Assembly: GCF_019430905.1 (NCBI RefSeq)
Contig: NZ_JAHYCA010000002.1
Coordinates: 1-64,000 of the forward strand
Direction of reading: 5' to 3'
Length of the DNA stretch: 64,000 bases
DNA from: Billgrantia antri
Lineage (GTDB): Bacteria; Pseudomonadota; Gammaproteobacteria; Pseudomonadales; Halomonadaceae
A model generated the notes under the pieces. That model was not told the DNA's origin and did no database searches. It saw only the letters and a list, made by a program, of their open reading frames with translations. The position numbers and the translations under genes are program-made. Position 1 is the stretch's first letter; each line of letters starts with the position of its first letter. Shown one piece after another: positions 25,829 through 34,929 of the stretch.

Positions 25829-27319
25829 ATGGCGAAGCCCAATGCCGCCCAAATGACCTTCCTGTGGCACGATTACGAGACCTTCGGCGCCGACCCTCGT
25901 CGCGACCGGCCCTCTCAGTTCGCCGCGATACGCACCGATGCCGACTTCAATGAGATCGGCGAGCCTATCGAGCTCTTCTGCAAGCCGGCGGACGACTACC
26001 TGCCCCATCCTCAGGCGTGCCTGATTACCGGCATCACGCCGCAGCAGGCGCGCCGCCGCGGGCTGCCCGAGGCCGAATTCGCCGGTCGTATCCATGCGTT
26101 GATGAGCGAGCCAGGCACCTGTGCGCTGGGCTACAACAGCCTGCGTTTCGACGACGAAGTGAGCCGCTGCCTTTTCTATCGCAACCTGCTCGACCCCTAT
26201 TCGCGGGAGTGGCAGAACGGCAATTCGCGCTGGGACCTGATCGATGCGGTGCGTGCCTTTCATGCTCTGCGCCCGGCAGGTATCGAATGGCCACGCCGCG
26301 AGGACGGCTCGCCCAGCTTCCGGCTCGAGGACCTGACCGCCGCCAACGGTATCGTTCATGAAGGGGCCCACGACGCGCTTGTCGACGTGCGCGCGACCAT
26401 TGCGCTGGCGCGACTGCTCAGGCAGAGCAATGGCCGCCTCTTCGACCACCTGCTGGCGCTGCGCAGCAAGCGCGAAGTGGCCAAGTATCTCGACATCGCG
26501 GGGCGCAAGCCGGTGCTCCACGTGTCGCGCCGCTATCCGGCCAGCCGGGGCTGCAGTGCCCTGGTGATGCCGTTGGCCGAACACCCCACCAACCCCAATG
26601 GGGTAATCGTTTACGACCTTTCCGTCGACCCGGGAGCACTGCTCGAGCTGGACGCCGAGCAGATCCGTCAGCGAGTCTTCGTCAGCAGCGATGACCTGGC
26701 CGAAGGCGAGGAGCGGATTCCGCTCAAGGTCATCCACATCAATCGTAGTCCGGTGGTGCTGCCGGCCGCGGCGCTCAAGGAGGTGGAGGGACCGCGCAAG
26801 GGCGAATATGGCGAGATCGTCGAACGCCTGGGGCTCGATCTGGCGGCATGCCGCACCAACTGGAAGCGTCTCGCAGCGAGCCCCGAGGTGGCGCAGAAAG
26901 TCAGCGAGGTGTTCGCCCAGTCGCCGCCGGAGGGCCCTCACGATCCTGATCTGATGCTCTACAGCGGCGGCTTCTTCTCCCCTGCCGACCGTCAGCAGAT
27001 GGCCCGTGTGCGCGAGACGCCGCCGTGGGATCTGGTAGATGCCCGGTTTGCCTTTCAGGATCCGCGCCTGGAAGAGATGCTGTTTCGCTATCGGGCCCGC
27101 AGCTACCCCGACACGCTGACCAGCGAGGAGCAGGCGCGCTGGGAAGCCTACCGCTGGGAACGCATGAACGATGCGACGGTGGCCGGTTTCACGCTGAAGG
27201 ATTTCGCCCGCGAAATCGAGCGCCTCAATCAGGTGGCGCTGAGCGATCGCGATCGCCTGATTCTCGAGGAACTCGTCATGCATGTGGAAGCGATGATGCC
27301 CGCTCAGGCCTTCGGCTGA
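25829..27319 (+). CDS. sbcB: Exodeoxyribonuclease I
   Basis: The 496-residue protein begins AKPNAAQMTFLWHDYETFGADPRRDRPSQFAAIRTD, the DEDDh motif I of exonuclease I with its typical DYETFG. Motif II (LGYNSLRFDDEVSRCLFYRN) and motif III (HEGAHDALVDVRATIALARLL) follow. The SH3-like and C-terminal regions are complete to HVEAMMPAQAFG. It degrades single-stranded DNA 3' to 5' in mismatch repair and recombination and is known to bind SSB. The start at 25829 is chosen over the GTG at 25793. Confidence 0.96.
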   Translation: MAKPNAAQMTFLWHDYETFGADPRRDRPSQFAAIRTDADFNEIGEPIELFCKPADDYLPHPQACLITGITPQQARRRGLPEAEFAGRIHALMSEPGTCALGYNSLRFDDEVSRCLFYRNLLDPYSREWQNGNSRWDLIDAVRAFHALRPAGIEWPRREDGSPSFRLEDLTAANGIVHEGAHDALVDVRATIALARLLRQSNGRLFDHLLALRSKREVAKYLDIAGRKPVLHVSRRYPASRGCSALVMPLAEHPTNPNGVIVYDLSVDPGALLELDAEQIRQRVFVSSDDLAEGEERIPLKVIHINRSPVVLPAAALKEVEGPRKGEYGEIVERLGLDLAACRTNWKRLAASPEVAQKVSEVFAQSPPEGPHDPDLMLYSGGFFSPADRQQMARVRETPPWDLVDARFAFQDPRLEEMLFRYRARSYPDTLTSEEQARWEAYRWERMNDATVAGFTLKDFAREIERLNQVALSDRDRLILEELVMHVEAMMPAQAFG

Positions 27320-27410
27320 GGAGAACAGCACCCGGCGACTATGACGCCTCGTTTCGACATGACAGCGCCCGGCCACTGGCCGGGCGCTGCGTTTGGATGG
27401 CTCGCCACGC

Positions 27411-30290
27411 TTAGTCGTCGGCTTCCGGCAAGGGTTCCAGGTGCCGGGCCAGGGCGGCGACGTCGCTGGGCTCGTCGCCAGGGTCATAGGCCACCGTGGC
27501 GATGGCCGTCTCGAGCAGCCCCGGCCAGGTCTGACGCAGGTCGTCGGCGGTTACCGTCAGCACGCGCTGGGCCAGCAGCTCGCGGCGATCGAAATCGGTG
27601 TCGCCGAACGACAGGGCTCGCCAAAGACGATTGGTGCGCTCGGACAGACTGGTGTCGCGCTGCAAGAGCGTGTCATGCACGGCTTGGCGATAGGGGGCCA
27701 GGTCGGCATCGTTCATCGCTGCCAGGCGCTGGCCGAAGTCTGCCAGGAAGGCGTCGATATGCGCCTGGATCTCGTCGCTGGTGGCGTCGGGAGACTGCAC
27801 CAGCAGGCTCAGCCCCGGGGCGTCGATCAGCGGCGAGTAACCGGCGTTGACGACGTAGCCCAGCTGCTCCTCGGTGCGCAGTCGTTGGTAGAAGGGTGTG
27901 TCGATCACCTGTCCCAGCACCGAGAGGCGTGCCTGGGTGTCGAGCGAGCGGTCATTGCCCTGCAGGTAGCGCAATACCAGTGACTCTTCGCGCGTCGTAT
28001 GGGGATGCAGGGTGGGGAGGTCGTCGTCGACGCGCAACGGCACCAGGTCGGGTATTGCCTCCTTGGGCTGCGTGGGGGCGAGCATCTCCGCCACGAGTCG
28101 GCCTTCGCGCCGCGCCAGCTCGGCATCGAGGTTGCCGACGGCAAGCGCCTGCAGGCGCAGTTCGTCAAGGAACTGCTCGCGGAACTCGCGCAGGTCCTCT
28201 ACCGTCAGTTCGCGGCTGGCTTCAAGCAGTCTTTGTGTTGGCCAGTGAGGGCGCATCAGGGCTTCTGTCAGGGTGCGGTGGCCCTGGCGGAACAGCGCCG
28301 CCTGGGGGGCATTGCGCCACTCGCGCTGCAAGCGGTAGCGCACTCGCTCGAAGTTCGCCGTATCGATCTCACCCTCGATCAGCTGCTCGAGGGTGCGGCG
28401 CATGACGCGGTCCTGGCGGTCGCGCCAGCCCGAGAAGGCCAAGGTGATACCGCGGGCATGGGCGTAGGCATCGACGTCGTGCCCGGCCAGCCGAGCAGCG
28501 TAAAATTCCTCGTTGAGGCTGTCGTCGAGCCAACCTGCCAGGAGATCGGCCAGGACGGCATGGCGTGGGTCGCTGCTGGCCTTGGGATTCTGCAGGCTGA
28601 AGCGCCACTCCACTTTGGGTGTGTTGAAGCTGGAGTCTGCCATGTGCCAGAGCTCGAAGCCGGGGGCCTCGAGCAACTGTGAGGGGCGCTCACTCTGCAC
28701 ATCGAGCAGCGTCACGTCTTCGGCGATGAAGGGGTTGGGGGCGGGCAGGGCGAGACCCGCCAGCGGCTCTGCAGCGTCCGTTCCCGGCTCGACTTCGCGC
28801 CATGGGGTGTCGAACCAGGGCGACGTCCGCTCGCCCTCGACCTCGGGCCCGCTGTAGACACGCAGCAGCGACTCGGGACGCAAAGCATCGAGGTATTCCT
28901 CGATCAGGCCACGATCGAAGCCCTCCATGCGGTAGGCAGCATACTGCACGTCCTCCACCGGGAAGCGGGCCAGGTTCATGGCCAGGCGCATGGCGCTCTG
29001 CAGCGCTGAGCCGTGCTGCTGGAAGCGAAACTGCTGTTCGGCAAGCTGGGCCTGCTCATCGTAGCGCCACGCTTCCAGGCCCTGGTCGCGAATCTGCTCG
29101 ATGGCGGCAAACAGCGTTGCCTGAATCTCGTCGATGCGTTCGGCGCCGTCAGGTGTCAGGCTGACCCGGACGGTGAAGAGCGCATGGCGCTCATCGCCAC
29201 GCCCCACACCGGCGGAGAGCCCATCGGCCAGCCCCGCCTCGCGTAGTATCGAGTAAAGGCTGCCGTCCCCTTCGTGCCCCAGCAGGTGGGAAAGGTACTC
29301 GGCGGGTTTATGACGATAGTGCCGAAGCGGATCGGGGATCGGGAACATGAAGCTCACATGACGGCTATCGCGTACCGACTTGAGCCTCACGTAGAGCGGT
29401 AGGCTTCCTTCCTCTATCAGGGGCTCCTCGATCACGGGACGCTCCAGGCCACGGTCGGCGATGCCTGCGAAGCGTTCGGTCACCATGGTTTCCAGCGCGT
29501 CCAAGGATTGCGGAGCGACCACGGCCAGGTGCATCACGTTGGCGTCATAGTGGTGCTGATAGAAGTCGATCACCCGTTCCCGCAGGGTAGGCTCGCCTTC
29601 AGGCCGGTCTGCCAGCGTCTCGCGACTGCCCACCGAGAATCCAGTAGTGGGGTTCTCGTCATTCAGCACCTCATTGAGCACGTCGTTCTCGCGCCGGCCA
29701 TCGTCGCGTATACGAGACATGTACTCGGAGTGCACGATATTGCGCTCGCTCTCGAGCTTCTCGGGATTGAACAGCGGCGAGAGAAAGAACTGGCTGAAGC
29801 GGTCCAGGGCACCGGGCAGTGCCTCTGGCTCGATGTCGAAGAAATAGTTGGTGTCCTGCGGGGCGGTGAAGGCGTTGTGAGTGCCGCCGTGACGTTGCAG
29901 GTAGCCTTGGTAAGCATCGGCTTCGGGATACGGTTCGGTGCCAAGAAACAGCATGTGCTCGAGGAAGTGGGCAAGCCCGGCCAGGTCGTCAGGGTCCTGT
30001 GCGCTGCCCACGCCGACGTTCATCGAGACCGCTGCCTGATCGGCCTCGGGGTCGCTGACCAGCAGCGCGGTGAGGCCGTTGTCGAGCTTCAGGACCCGGT
30101 AGTCGCGACTGTCGTGGGGGCTGACATGAGGATGGACGACTTCTTCGACCGCCTCCTCCGAGGCGCTGGTGTCATCCGCTGGCTGTGCCTGGCTGAGGGC
30201 AGGCAGCGAAAGGCCGAGCAGCAGAGTCGCCAGCCAGGGCAACGGACGCTGGCGGGACAGGCAATGCAAGGGCAGGCGGGGGTTGGACAT
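27411..30290 (-). CDS. ptrA: Secreted M16 (pitrilysin/insulinase) zinc metalloprotease
   Basis: About 959 residues. A signal peptide (RQRPLPWLATLLLGLSLPALSQAQ) precedes the mature protein. The inverted zinc motif HFLEH lies near residues 108-112, with the distal Glu in ERNIVHSEYM; these define M16A peptidases. Two tandem halves make the clamshell fold, and total length matches E. coli protease III (962). It likely degrades peptides in the periplasm. Two consecutive ATG codons follow AGGAG; the second (30290) has better spacing. The gene overlaps the SRAP gene stop. Confidence 0.93.
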   Translation of the reverse strand: MSNPRLPLHCLSRQRPLPWLATLLLGLSLPALSQAQPADDTSASEEAVEEVVHPHVSPHDSRDYRVLKLDNGLTALLVSDPEADQAAVSMNVGVGSAQDPDDLAGLAHFLEHMLFLGTEPYPEADAYQGYLQRHGGTHNAFTAPQDTNYFFDIEPEALPGALDRFSQFFLSPLFNPEKLESERNIVHSEYMSRIRDDGRRENDVLNEVLNDENPTTGFSVGSRETLADRPEGEPTLRERVIDFYQHHYDANVMHLAVVAPQSLDALETMVTERFAGIADRGLERPVIEEPLIEEGSLPLYVRLKSVRDSRHVSFMFPIPDPLRHYRHKPAEYLSHLLGHEGDGSLYSILREAGLADGLSAGVGRGDERHALFTVRVSLTPDGAERIDEIQATLFAAIEQIRDQGLEAWRYDEQAQLAEQQFRFQQHGSALQSAMRLAMNLARFPVEDVQYAAYRMEGFDRGLIEEYLDALRPESLLRVYSGPEVEGERTSPWFDTPWREVEPGTDAAEPLAGLALPAPNPFIAEDVTLLDVQSERPSQLLEAPGFELWHMADSSFNTPKVEWRFSLQNPKASSDPRHAVLADLLAGWLDDSLNEEFYAARLAGHDVDAYAHARGITLAFSGWRDRQDRVMRRTLEQLIEGEIDTANFERVRYRLQREWRNAPQAALFRQGHRTLTEALMRPHWPTQRLLEASRELTVEDLREFREQFLDELRLQALAVGNLDAELARREGRLVAEMLAPTQPKEAIPDLVPLRVDDDLPTLHPHTTREESLVLRYLQGNDRSLDTQARLSVLGQVIDTPFYQRLRTEEQLGYVVNAGYSPLIDAPGLSLLVQSPDATSDEIQAHIDAFLADFGQRLAAMNDADLAPYRQAVHDTLLQRDTSLSERTNRLWRALSFGDTDFDRRELLAQRVLTVTADDLRQTWPGLLETAIATVAYDPGDEPSDVAALARHLEPLPEADD

Positions 30291-30973
30291 CATCTCTCCT
30301 GTTCGTTCCAGCGCAGCATGGGGCCCGTAGGGTGGGCGCAGGCGGGATCCTGATTGACGGGGTCGTTCACCCTTCTTGATACCGGAAAGGCGCCCAACAG
30401 TTCCCGTGGGGCGGGACGCAAGAGTGCCTGGGCCGTCTCTCGTGGAGTCTCGGGGTCGAGCCAGCGCAGGGCGTCGGCGGCGTCGATCAAAGCCGGCAGT
30501 CGATCGCTGAGCGGGGCCAGGAAACCGTTGGTTGGCACCGTGACAAGGGCCGTCGAGTCGGTGTATTCGGTCAGGTCGGTATGGTAGCGACACCAGATCC
30601 CGGCCAGCAGCATCGGGCCGCGATCGACTCGAACGACCAGGAACGGCTGCTTGAAACGCGGCTGCAGCTTCCATACGTAGACGCCCCCCGCCGGCACCAG
30701 GCAGCGGCGGGCCGAAAAGGCATCGCGGAACATCGGACGTGAATCGAGCGACTCGGCCCGGGCGCAGTGGGGCGCATGATCGAGCACGGTCAGCCATGAG
30801 GGTGTCAAGCCCCAGAAGGCCCGAGCCAGGCAGGTGCGGCCGGCTTCCAGCCGAACATGCGAAACTGGGCGCCTCGGCGCCAGGTTGGCGGAGGCCAGCA
30901 GGGGGGACTCTTGGTGCAGTTCGGGCAGCAGTCGGCCAAGGTCGAGTGGCGGAATGTAGAGGCGGCCGGCCAT
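30290..30973 (-). CDS. SRAP (YedK/HMCES) family protein lacking the catalytic residues
   Basis: 227 residues with clear SRAP architecture: ARAFWGLTPSW near 51-60, ARAESLDSRPMF near 71-82, ARRCLVPAGGVYVW near 88-101 and the conserved end. Active SRAP proteins begin MCGR and use Cys2 to bond abasic sites in single-stranded DNA. Here codon 2 is GCC (Ala). The active-site Glu of GFYEW is Val (VYVW, about residue 100), the His of IHDR is Ser (LSDR, about 156), and Asn of NAR is Cys (about 70). It therefore appears to be a pseudoenzyme that may retain DNA binding. Its stop overlaps the start of the M16 protease gene. Confidence 0.85.
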   Translation of the reverse strand: MAGRLYIPPLDLGRLLPELHQESPLLASANLAPRRPVSHVRLEAGRTCLARAFWGLTPSWLTVLDHAPHCARAESLDSRPMFRDAFSARRCLVPAGGVYVWKLQPRFKQPFLVVRVDRGPMLLAGIWCRYHTDLTEYTDSTALVTVPTNGFLAPLSDRLPALIDAADALRWLDPETPRETAQALLRPAPRELLGAFPVSRRVNDPVNQDPACAHPTGPMLRWNEQER

Positions 30974-31046
30974 GGCGTCTCCAGGTGTCGGGGTGGCGTC
31001 AGGTTAGCCAAGTCGAGCAAAACAGGAAAGGGCAGATGTTCAGTGG

Positions 31047-31063
31047 TCGAAAACAGTGTTCGA
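31047..31063. promoter_or_regulatory. Candidate TetR operator
   Basis: TCGAAAACAGTGTTCGA is a 17-base palindrome with 14 symmetric positions (TCGAA-N7-TTCGA at the ends). It lies in the 159-base divergent interval between the SRAP gene and the TetR gene, just before a possible -10 (TATCCT at 31071). Size and location suit autoregulation by the TetR protein. Confidence 0.45.
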
Positions 31064-31132
31064 TGTGCGCTATCCTAAGCTACCGGGTGAAGTACTTCCG
31101 CCCCGAGATGTGCAAGCTCTGCGAGGAACTCG

Positions 31133-31750
31133 ATGGCTCGTCCCCGACAGCATGTGCCCGAAGCGCTCCATGCCCAGGTCATGGCCGCATGCGATGACTG
31201 GCTGCAGGGCAATCCCGTGCATGCGCTTTCGCTGCGCGCGTTGGCGCGCGAGGTGGGCTGTGCGCCGAGCACCCTGCTCAAGCTTTATGGCAGCTTCGGC
31301 AATCTTCTGCAGCACGTGAACATCGAGACCTTGGCAAGCTTGCGCACGGTCATCGAGCCGTTGACCCAGGGTGCGGAGCCTGAAAGGCAGATGCGGGCAC
31401 TGGCACTGGCCTACTGGCAATTCGCCCAGCGCGAGCCGTTCCGCTGGCAGTTGCTGTTCGATTATCCGCTGGCCCAGGAGGGCGAGCTCGACCAGCGGCA
31501 GTCCGATATGATCGAGGCCCTGTTCCTGCGTGTCGAGACGAGCCTCAAGGAGTATCAGCCGGCGCTAGGCGACCTGGAGGCGAGGCGCCTCGGGCGTACC
31601 CTGTGGGGCAGCGTGCACGGCCTGGTACAACTGGGCCTCAACGAGCGTCTCGGCTACTGGCAGGGGCAGCAGCTCGAAGTGCCGGAGCTGCTCGACCAGT
31701 TGCTCTCCACCATTCTCGCCGGCCTCAGGAATAGGTCCGATATCGCGTGA
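31133..31750 (+). CDS. TetR/AcrR family transcriptional regulator
   Basis: 205 residues with an N-terminal helix-turn-helix (LSLRALAREVGCAPSTLLKLYGSFGNLLQHVN, residues 30-62) and a ligand-binding helical C-terminal domain containing the WHG-like segment LWGSVHGLVQLGLNERLGYW. The stop overlaps the GTG start of the acyltransferase gene (GTGA), so it probably controls that gene and itself. The ligand is unknown; an acyl group would fit the neighbour. Confidence 0.9.
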   Translation: MARPRQHVPEALHAQVMAACDDWLQGNPVHALSLRALAREVGCAPSTLLKLYGSFGNLLQHVNIETLASLRTVIEPLTQGAEPERQMRALALAYWQFAQREPFRWQLLFDYPLAQEGELDQRQSDMIEALFLRVETSLKEYQPALGDLEARRLGRTLWGSVHGLVQLGLNERLGYWQGQQLEVPELLDQLLSTILAGLRNRSDIA

Positions 31751-32472
31751 AGCTCGTGCTCTACGGGCTGCTTGGCTCACTGGTGGTGTTGGGGAGCTGG
31801 CGTGTGGCGCGTGCGCCACGGCCGCTCATCCGCTTTCTCATCTTCGTGCTGATTCACTGCTGCTACCGCCTGCGCCTGCGTGGGCGTGCCTTCATCCCGG
31901 CCAAGGGGGCCGCGGTAGTGGTGTGCAATCACGTCAGCTTCATGGATGCGCTGGTCATGGGTGGGGCAAGCCCCCGCCCGTTGCGTTTCCTCATGGATCG
32001 GCCAATCTACGAGTCGCCTTGGCTCAACTGGTTGTTCCGGCTGGTGGGAGCGATTCCTGTGGAGTCCGATCGGCGTGATCCCGGCAGCGTGCGCCGTGCC
32101 CTGGAGGAGGTCAGTCAGGCGCTGCGCAGCGGCGAGATAGTGATGCTCTTTCCCGAAGGGCGATTGACTCCGGATGGCGAGGTGCATGCCTTTCGCCGTG
32201 GCCTCGAGACGATCCTGGCGCGTGACCCGGTGCCGGTGATTCCGGCTGGCCTGTCGGGTCTGTGGGGCTCATGGACCTCGCATCGCGATGGTCCGGCGCT
32301 GTCCGGGCGGCCGCGTCGCTTCCGAGCCAGGGTGGCACTCTACTTCGGCAAGCCGATACCGCCCCGGCTGGCGCGCCGCGAACTGCTCGAGGCGCGGGTG
32401 CGTGCGCTCAAGGCCGAGGGCGATACGTGGGTCTGCGCGCGCGAGGTGACTTCCTCGTCGCGGCGACCCTGA
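31747..32472 (+). CDS. 1-acyl-sn-glycerol-3-phosphate acyltransferase family protein (PlsC-like)
   Basis: 241 residues with an N-terminal membrane segment (YGLLGSLVVLGSWRVA and FLIFVLIHCCYRL). Acyltransferase motifs follow: CNHVSFMDALVMG (HX4D), PWLNWLFRLVGAIPVE, and FPEGRLTPDGEVHAFRRG. It would transfer acyl chains to a lysophospholipid at the inner membrane. GTG start, coupled to the TetR gene. It meets the convergent corC-type gene with no intervening base. Whether it is the essential PlsC or a secondary paralogue cannot be decided. Confidence 0.88.
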   Translation: MKLVLYGLLGSLVVLGSWRVARAPRPLIRFLIFVLIHCCYRLRLRGRAFIPAKGAAVVVCNHVSFMDALVMGGASPRPLRFLMDRPIYESPWLNWLFRLVGAIPVESDRRDPGSVRRALEEVSQALRSGEIVMLFPEGRLTPDGEVHAFRRGLETILARDPVPVIPAGLSGLWGSWTSHRDGPALSGRPRRFRARVALYFGKPIPPRLARRELLEARVRALKAEGDTWVCAREVTSSSRRP

Positions 32473-33756
32473 TCAGGGCTGACGCCGGCCGCTGCGTACC
32501 GTCTGCCAGCAGCGCGCCGAGGTGATCAGGTTGTCGCGGACGTCGAGAATCTCCATGCGAACGCTGCCGATCTGGAGGCAGGCAGGGCCGTCGGGAAAGG
32601 CTTCCAGATGCTCCAGGATCAAGCCGTTGAGGGTCTTGGGGCCATCGGTGGGCAGTTTCCAGCCCAGCGTCCGATTGATATCGCGGATGTTGGCAGTGCC
32701 ATCGATCACGTGGCTGCCGTCGTCCTGACGGTGGATCTCCTGATCCTGCCCGGCCACGTCGGTGGTGAACTCGCCGACGATCTCCTCGAGGATGTCCTCC
32801 AGCGTGACCAGCCCCTCCACGTCGCCGTATTCATCCACCACGATACCGATGCGCCGCTTCTGCTTCTGGAAGTTGAGCAGTTGAGTGTGTAGCGGTGTCG
32901 ACTCGGGAATGAAATAGGGCTCACGCGCTTCCTGCACGATGGAGGCCTTGGTGACCTCATCACGTGAAAGGAAGCGCGCCGCGTTGCGCAGGTGCAGCAT
33001 GCCGATGATGTTGTTGATGTCGCCCTTGAACACCGGCAGGCGGGTGTGCTGGCTGGTGCGGATCTGGGCCAGGATGGCTTCCAGCTCGTCGTCCAGGTCG
33101 ATGCCGACCACCTCGTGGCGCGGCACCATGATGTCGTTGACCGTGACGTTCTCGAGATCGAGGATCGACAGCAGCATGGCCTGGTGGCGGCGTGGAATCA
33201 GCGTGCCCGCCTCGTGCACCACGGTGCGCAGTTCGTCGCGAGTCAGGCTGTCCGCACCGCCCTCGATACTCTTGACCCCGAGCAGGCGCAGCAGGCCGTT
33301 GGAGATCGCATTGACCAGCCATACCAGCGGATAGAGCAGCTTGAGCAGCGGTTCGAGTATCAGCGATGAGGGGTAGGCGATACGCTCGGGCTTGATCGCG
33401 GCATAGGTCTTCGGGCTGACCTCGGCAAAGATCAGGAGAACGATGGTCAGGATCAGTGGGGCGATCGCGGGGCCGGAAACCTCGCCGAAGAAGTGGATGG
33501 CGAGCACGGTGGCGATGGCGGCCGCCAGGTTGTTGACCAGGTTGTTGCCGATCAGGATCACGCCGATGAGCCGATCCGGGCGGCCCAGCAGCCGTAGCAC
33601 TCGGCGAGCCCGGCCATCTCCGCTATTGGCCTCGTGATTCAGCCGGTAGCGGTTGATCGACATCATGCCGGTCTCGGAGCTCGAGAAGAAAGCGGAAAGA
33701 CAGATGAGCAGGAACAGCAGGCCGAACAGCAATCCCAAAGGGAAGTCGTCGCTCAA
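32473..33756 (-). CDS. HlyC/CorC (CNNM) family transporter
   Basis: The 427-residue protein starts MSDDFPLGLLFGLLFLLICLSAFFSSSETGMMSINRYRL. The CNNM/DUF21 transmembrane domain, with its SSSETGM signature, occupies about residues 1-190. A CBS pair follows (TVNDIMVPRHEVVGIDLDDELEAIL and beyond), then a CorC_HlyC C-terminal domain (SHVIDGTANIRDINRTLGWKLP). E. coli YfjD is the closest architecture. Members of this family export Mg2+ or Co2+. Confidence 0.93.
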   Translation of the reverse strand: MSDDFPLGLLFGLLFLLICLSAFFSSSETGMMSINRYRLNHEANSGDGRARRVLRLLGRPDRLIGVILIGNNLVNNLAAAIATVLAIHFFGEVSGPAIAPLILTIVLLIFAEVSPKTYAAIKPERIAYPSSLILEPLLKLLYPLVWLVNAISNGLLRLLGVKSIEGGADSLTRDELRTVVHEAGTLIPRRHQAMLLSILDLENVTVNDIMVPRHEVVGIDLDDELEAILAQIRTSQHTRLPVFKGDINNIIGMLHLRNAARFLSRDEVTKASIVQEAREPYFIPESTPLHTQLLNFQKQKRRIGIVVDEYGDVEGLVTLEDILEEIVGEFTTDVAGQDQEIHRQDDGSHVIDGTANIRDINRTLGWKLPTDGPKTLNGLILEHLEAFPDGPACLQIGSVRMEILDVRDNLITSARCWQTVRSGRRQP

Positions 33757-33831
33757 GGTCGTTGGATCCTCGTTGGCGTGTCAGCCCCGTTTGTAGGGAT
33801 TAGGCTCGGCAGTGTCAAGGGGGCTTCCGAT

Positions 33832-34632
33832 TCAGGTGCGGTTGAGGATGACTTCCAGCACGAGTTTGCTGCCGAAATAGGCCAGCAGCAGTACGGCGCA
33901 ACCACCCAGTGTCCAACGCACCGCACGCATGCCTCGCCAGCCCAGGATATGATGGCTGATCAGCAGGATGGCAAAGATTACCCAGGCGGCCAACGAGAGA
34001 ATCGTCTTGTGGGCCAGGTGCTGGGCAAACATGCTCTCGACGAAGACGAAGCCGCTGAGGATCGACAGGGTGAGCAGTGCCATGCCGGCCCAGATCAGCT
34101 CGAACAGCACGCGCTCCATCGTGGCCAATGGGGGAAGCACTTGCACCATGCCACGAATATGGTGATGACGCAGGGCTTGATTCTGCAGGCCGAGGAGTAT
34201 CGCCTGGCAGGCGGCGATGAACAGAATGCCGAAGGCCAGGGCCGAACTCACAGCGTGTAGGGCGATGCCCGGCGTCATGCCGCCGGTGCGCTCGGGGCTC
34301 GGCAGGCCGACTGCCAGAAGCAGCGCCAGGCCCGACACGGGGAACAGGGCGACGGCCACGCTGAGCACCGGCTTGGCCAGGCTCACGCTGAGCAGCAGAA
34401 GCACCATGATCGCCGTCAGTACCACCGCGCTGGTCGACAGGCCCGGCATCAGGCCGGGGCTCCGGTCGATCAGCCCGACAGCGACGGGAAGATGGAAGAG
34501 CAGGCCGAGCAGGCCCAGGGCGCGCACCAGGGCAGGACGCTGCGGCACGCGCCGAAGCAGCGTGAGCCCTTGCCAGGAAGCTGCGCCCAGGTAGAGGATG
34601 AAGGCCATGATGGCCAGAGGAAGCGCCTGCAT
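33832..34632 (-). CDS. YpjD/CcsA-like cytochrome c assembly family membrane protein
   Basis: 266 residues with eight hydrophobic segments. The pattern ALHAVSSALAFGILFIAACQAILLGLQNQALR and HKTILSLAAWVIFAILLISHHILGWRG, with the conserved His residues and tryptophan region, places it in the CcmC/CcsA haem-handling superfamily as the YpjD subgroup. It is divergent from ffh, the order seen in Pseudomonas and relatives. The exact function is unproven. Confidence 0.88.
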   Translation of the reverse strand: MQALPLAIMAFILYLGAASWQGLTLLRRVPQRPALVRALGLLGLLFHLPVAVGLIDRSPGLMPGLSTSAVVLTAIMVLLLLSVSLAKPVLSVAVALFPVSGLALLLAVGLPSPERTGGMTPGIALHAVSSALAFGILFIAACQAILLGLQNQALRHHHIRGMVQVLPPLATMERVLFELIWAGMALLTLSILSGFVFVESMFAQHLAHKTILSLAAWVIFAILLISHHILGWRGMRAVRWTLGGCAVLLLAYFGSKLVLEVILNRT

Positions 34633-34752
34633 CAGTTGTCGTCCGTGCGCCGTCGCCGACGTCTTTGCATCTCATGTGGATGGTGTCTGTCGAGAGCTCC
34701 ACTATACCCAATCCTCGCTGCGGCGCACAGCCGTGGCGCGTGGTGGCATGCA

Positions 34753-34781
34753 TGGAGACTGGCCGCCGCAGGGCGTATAAT
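34753..34781 (+). promoter_or_regulatory. Probable ffh promoter
   Basis: A perfect -10 TATAAT at 34776-34781 sits 17 bases after TGGAGA, a 4/6 match to -35. It lies 149 bases before the ffh ATG, in the 297-base divergent interval 34633-34929, which otherwise holds nothing recognisable. Confidence 0.55.
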
Positions 34782-34929
34782 GTCGCCCAGATTCTACAAC
34801 CGCATCATCAGGGCTGTTCCGTCGCCGGGTGGGCCGTCGCTTTCGCGAAGTGCGTGACACGTCGCCGCAGGCCCTATCGCCAGGACGAGACATCGCCTCG
34901 ATCCGACAGCCTGACAGCCGGAGTGGCTT

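Noticed and set aside
25811..27487. 558-residue minus-strand frame opposite sbcB
   Set aside because: Antisense to a conserved exonuclease with all motifs in the plus-strand frame.
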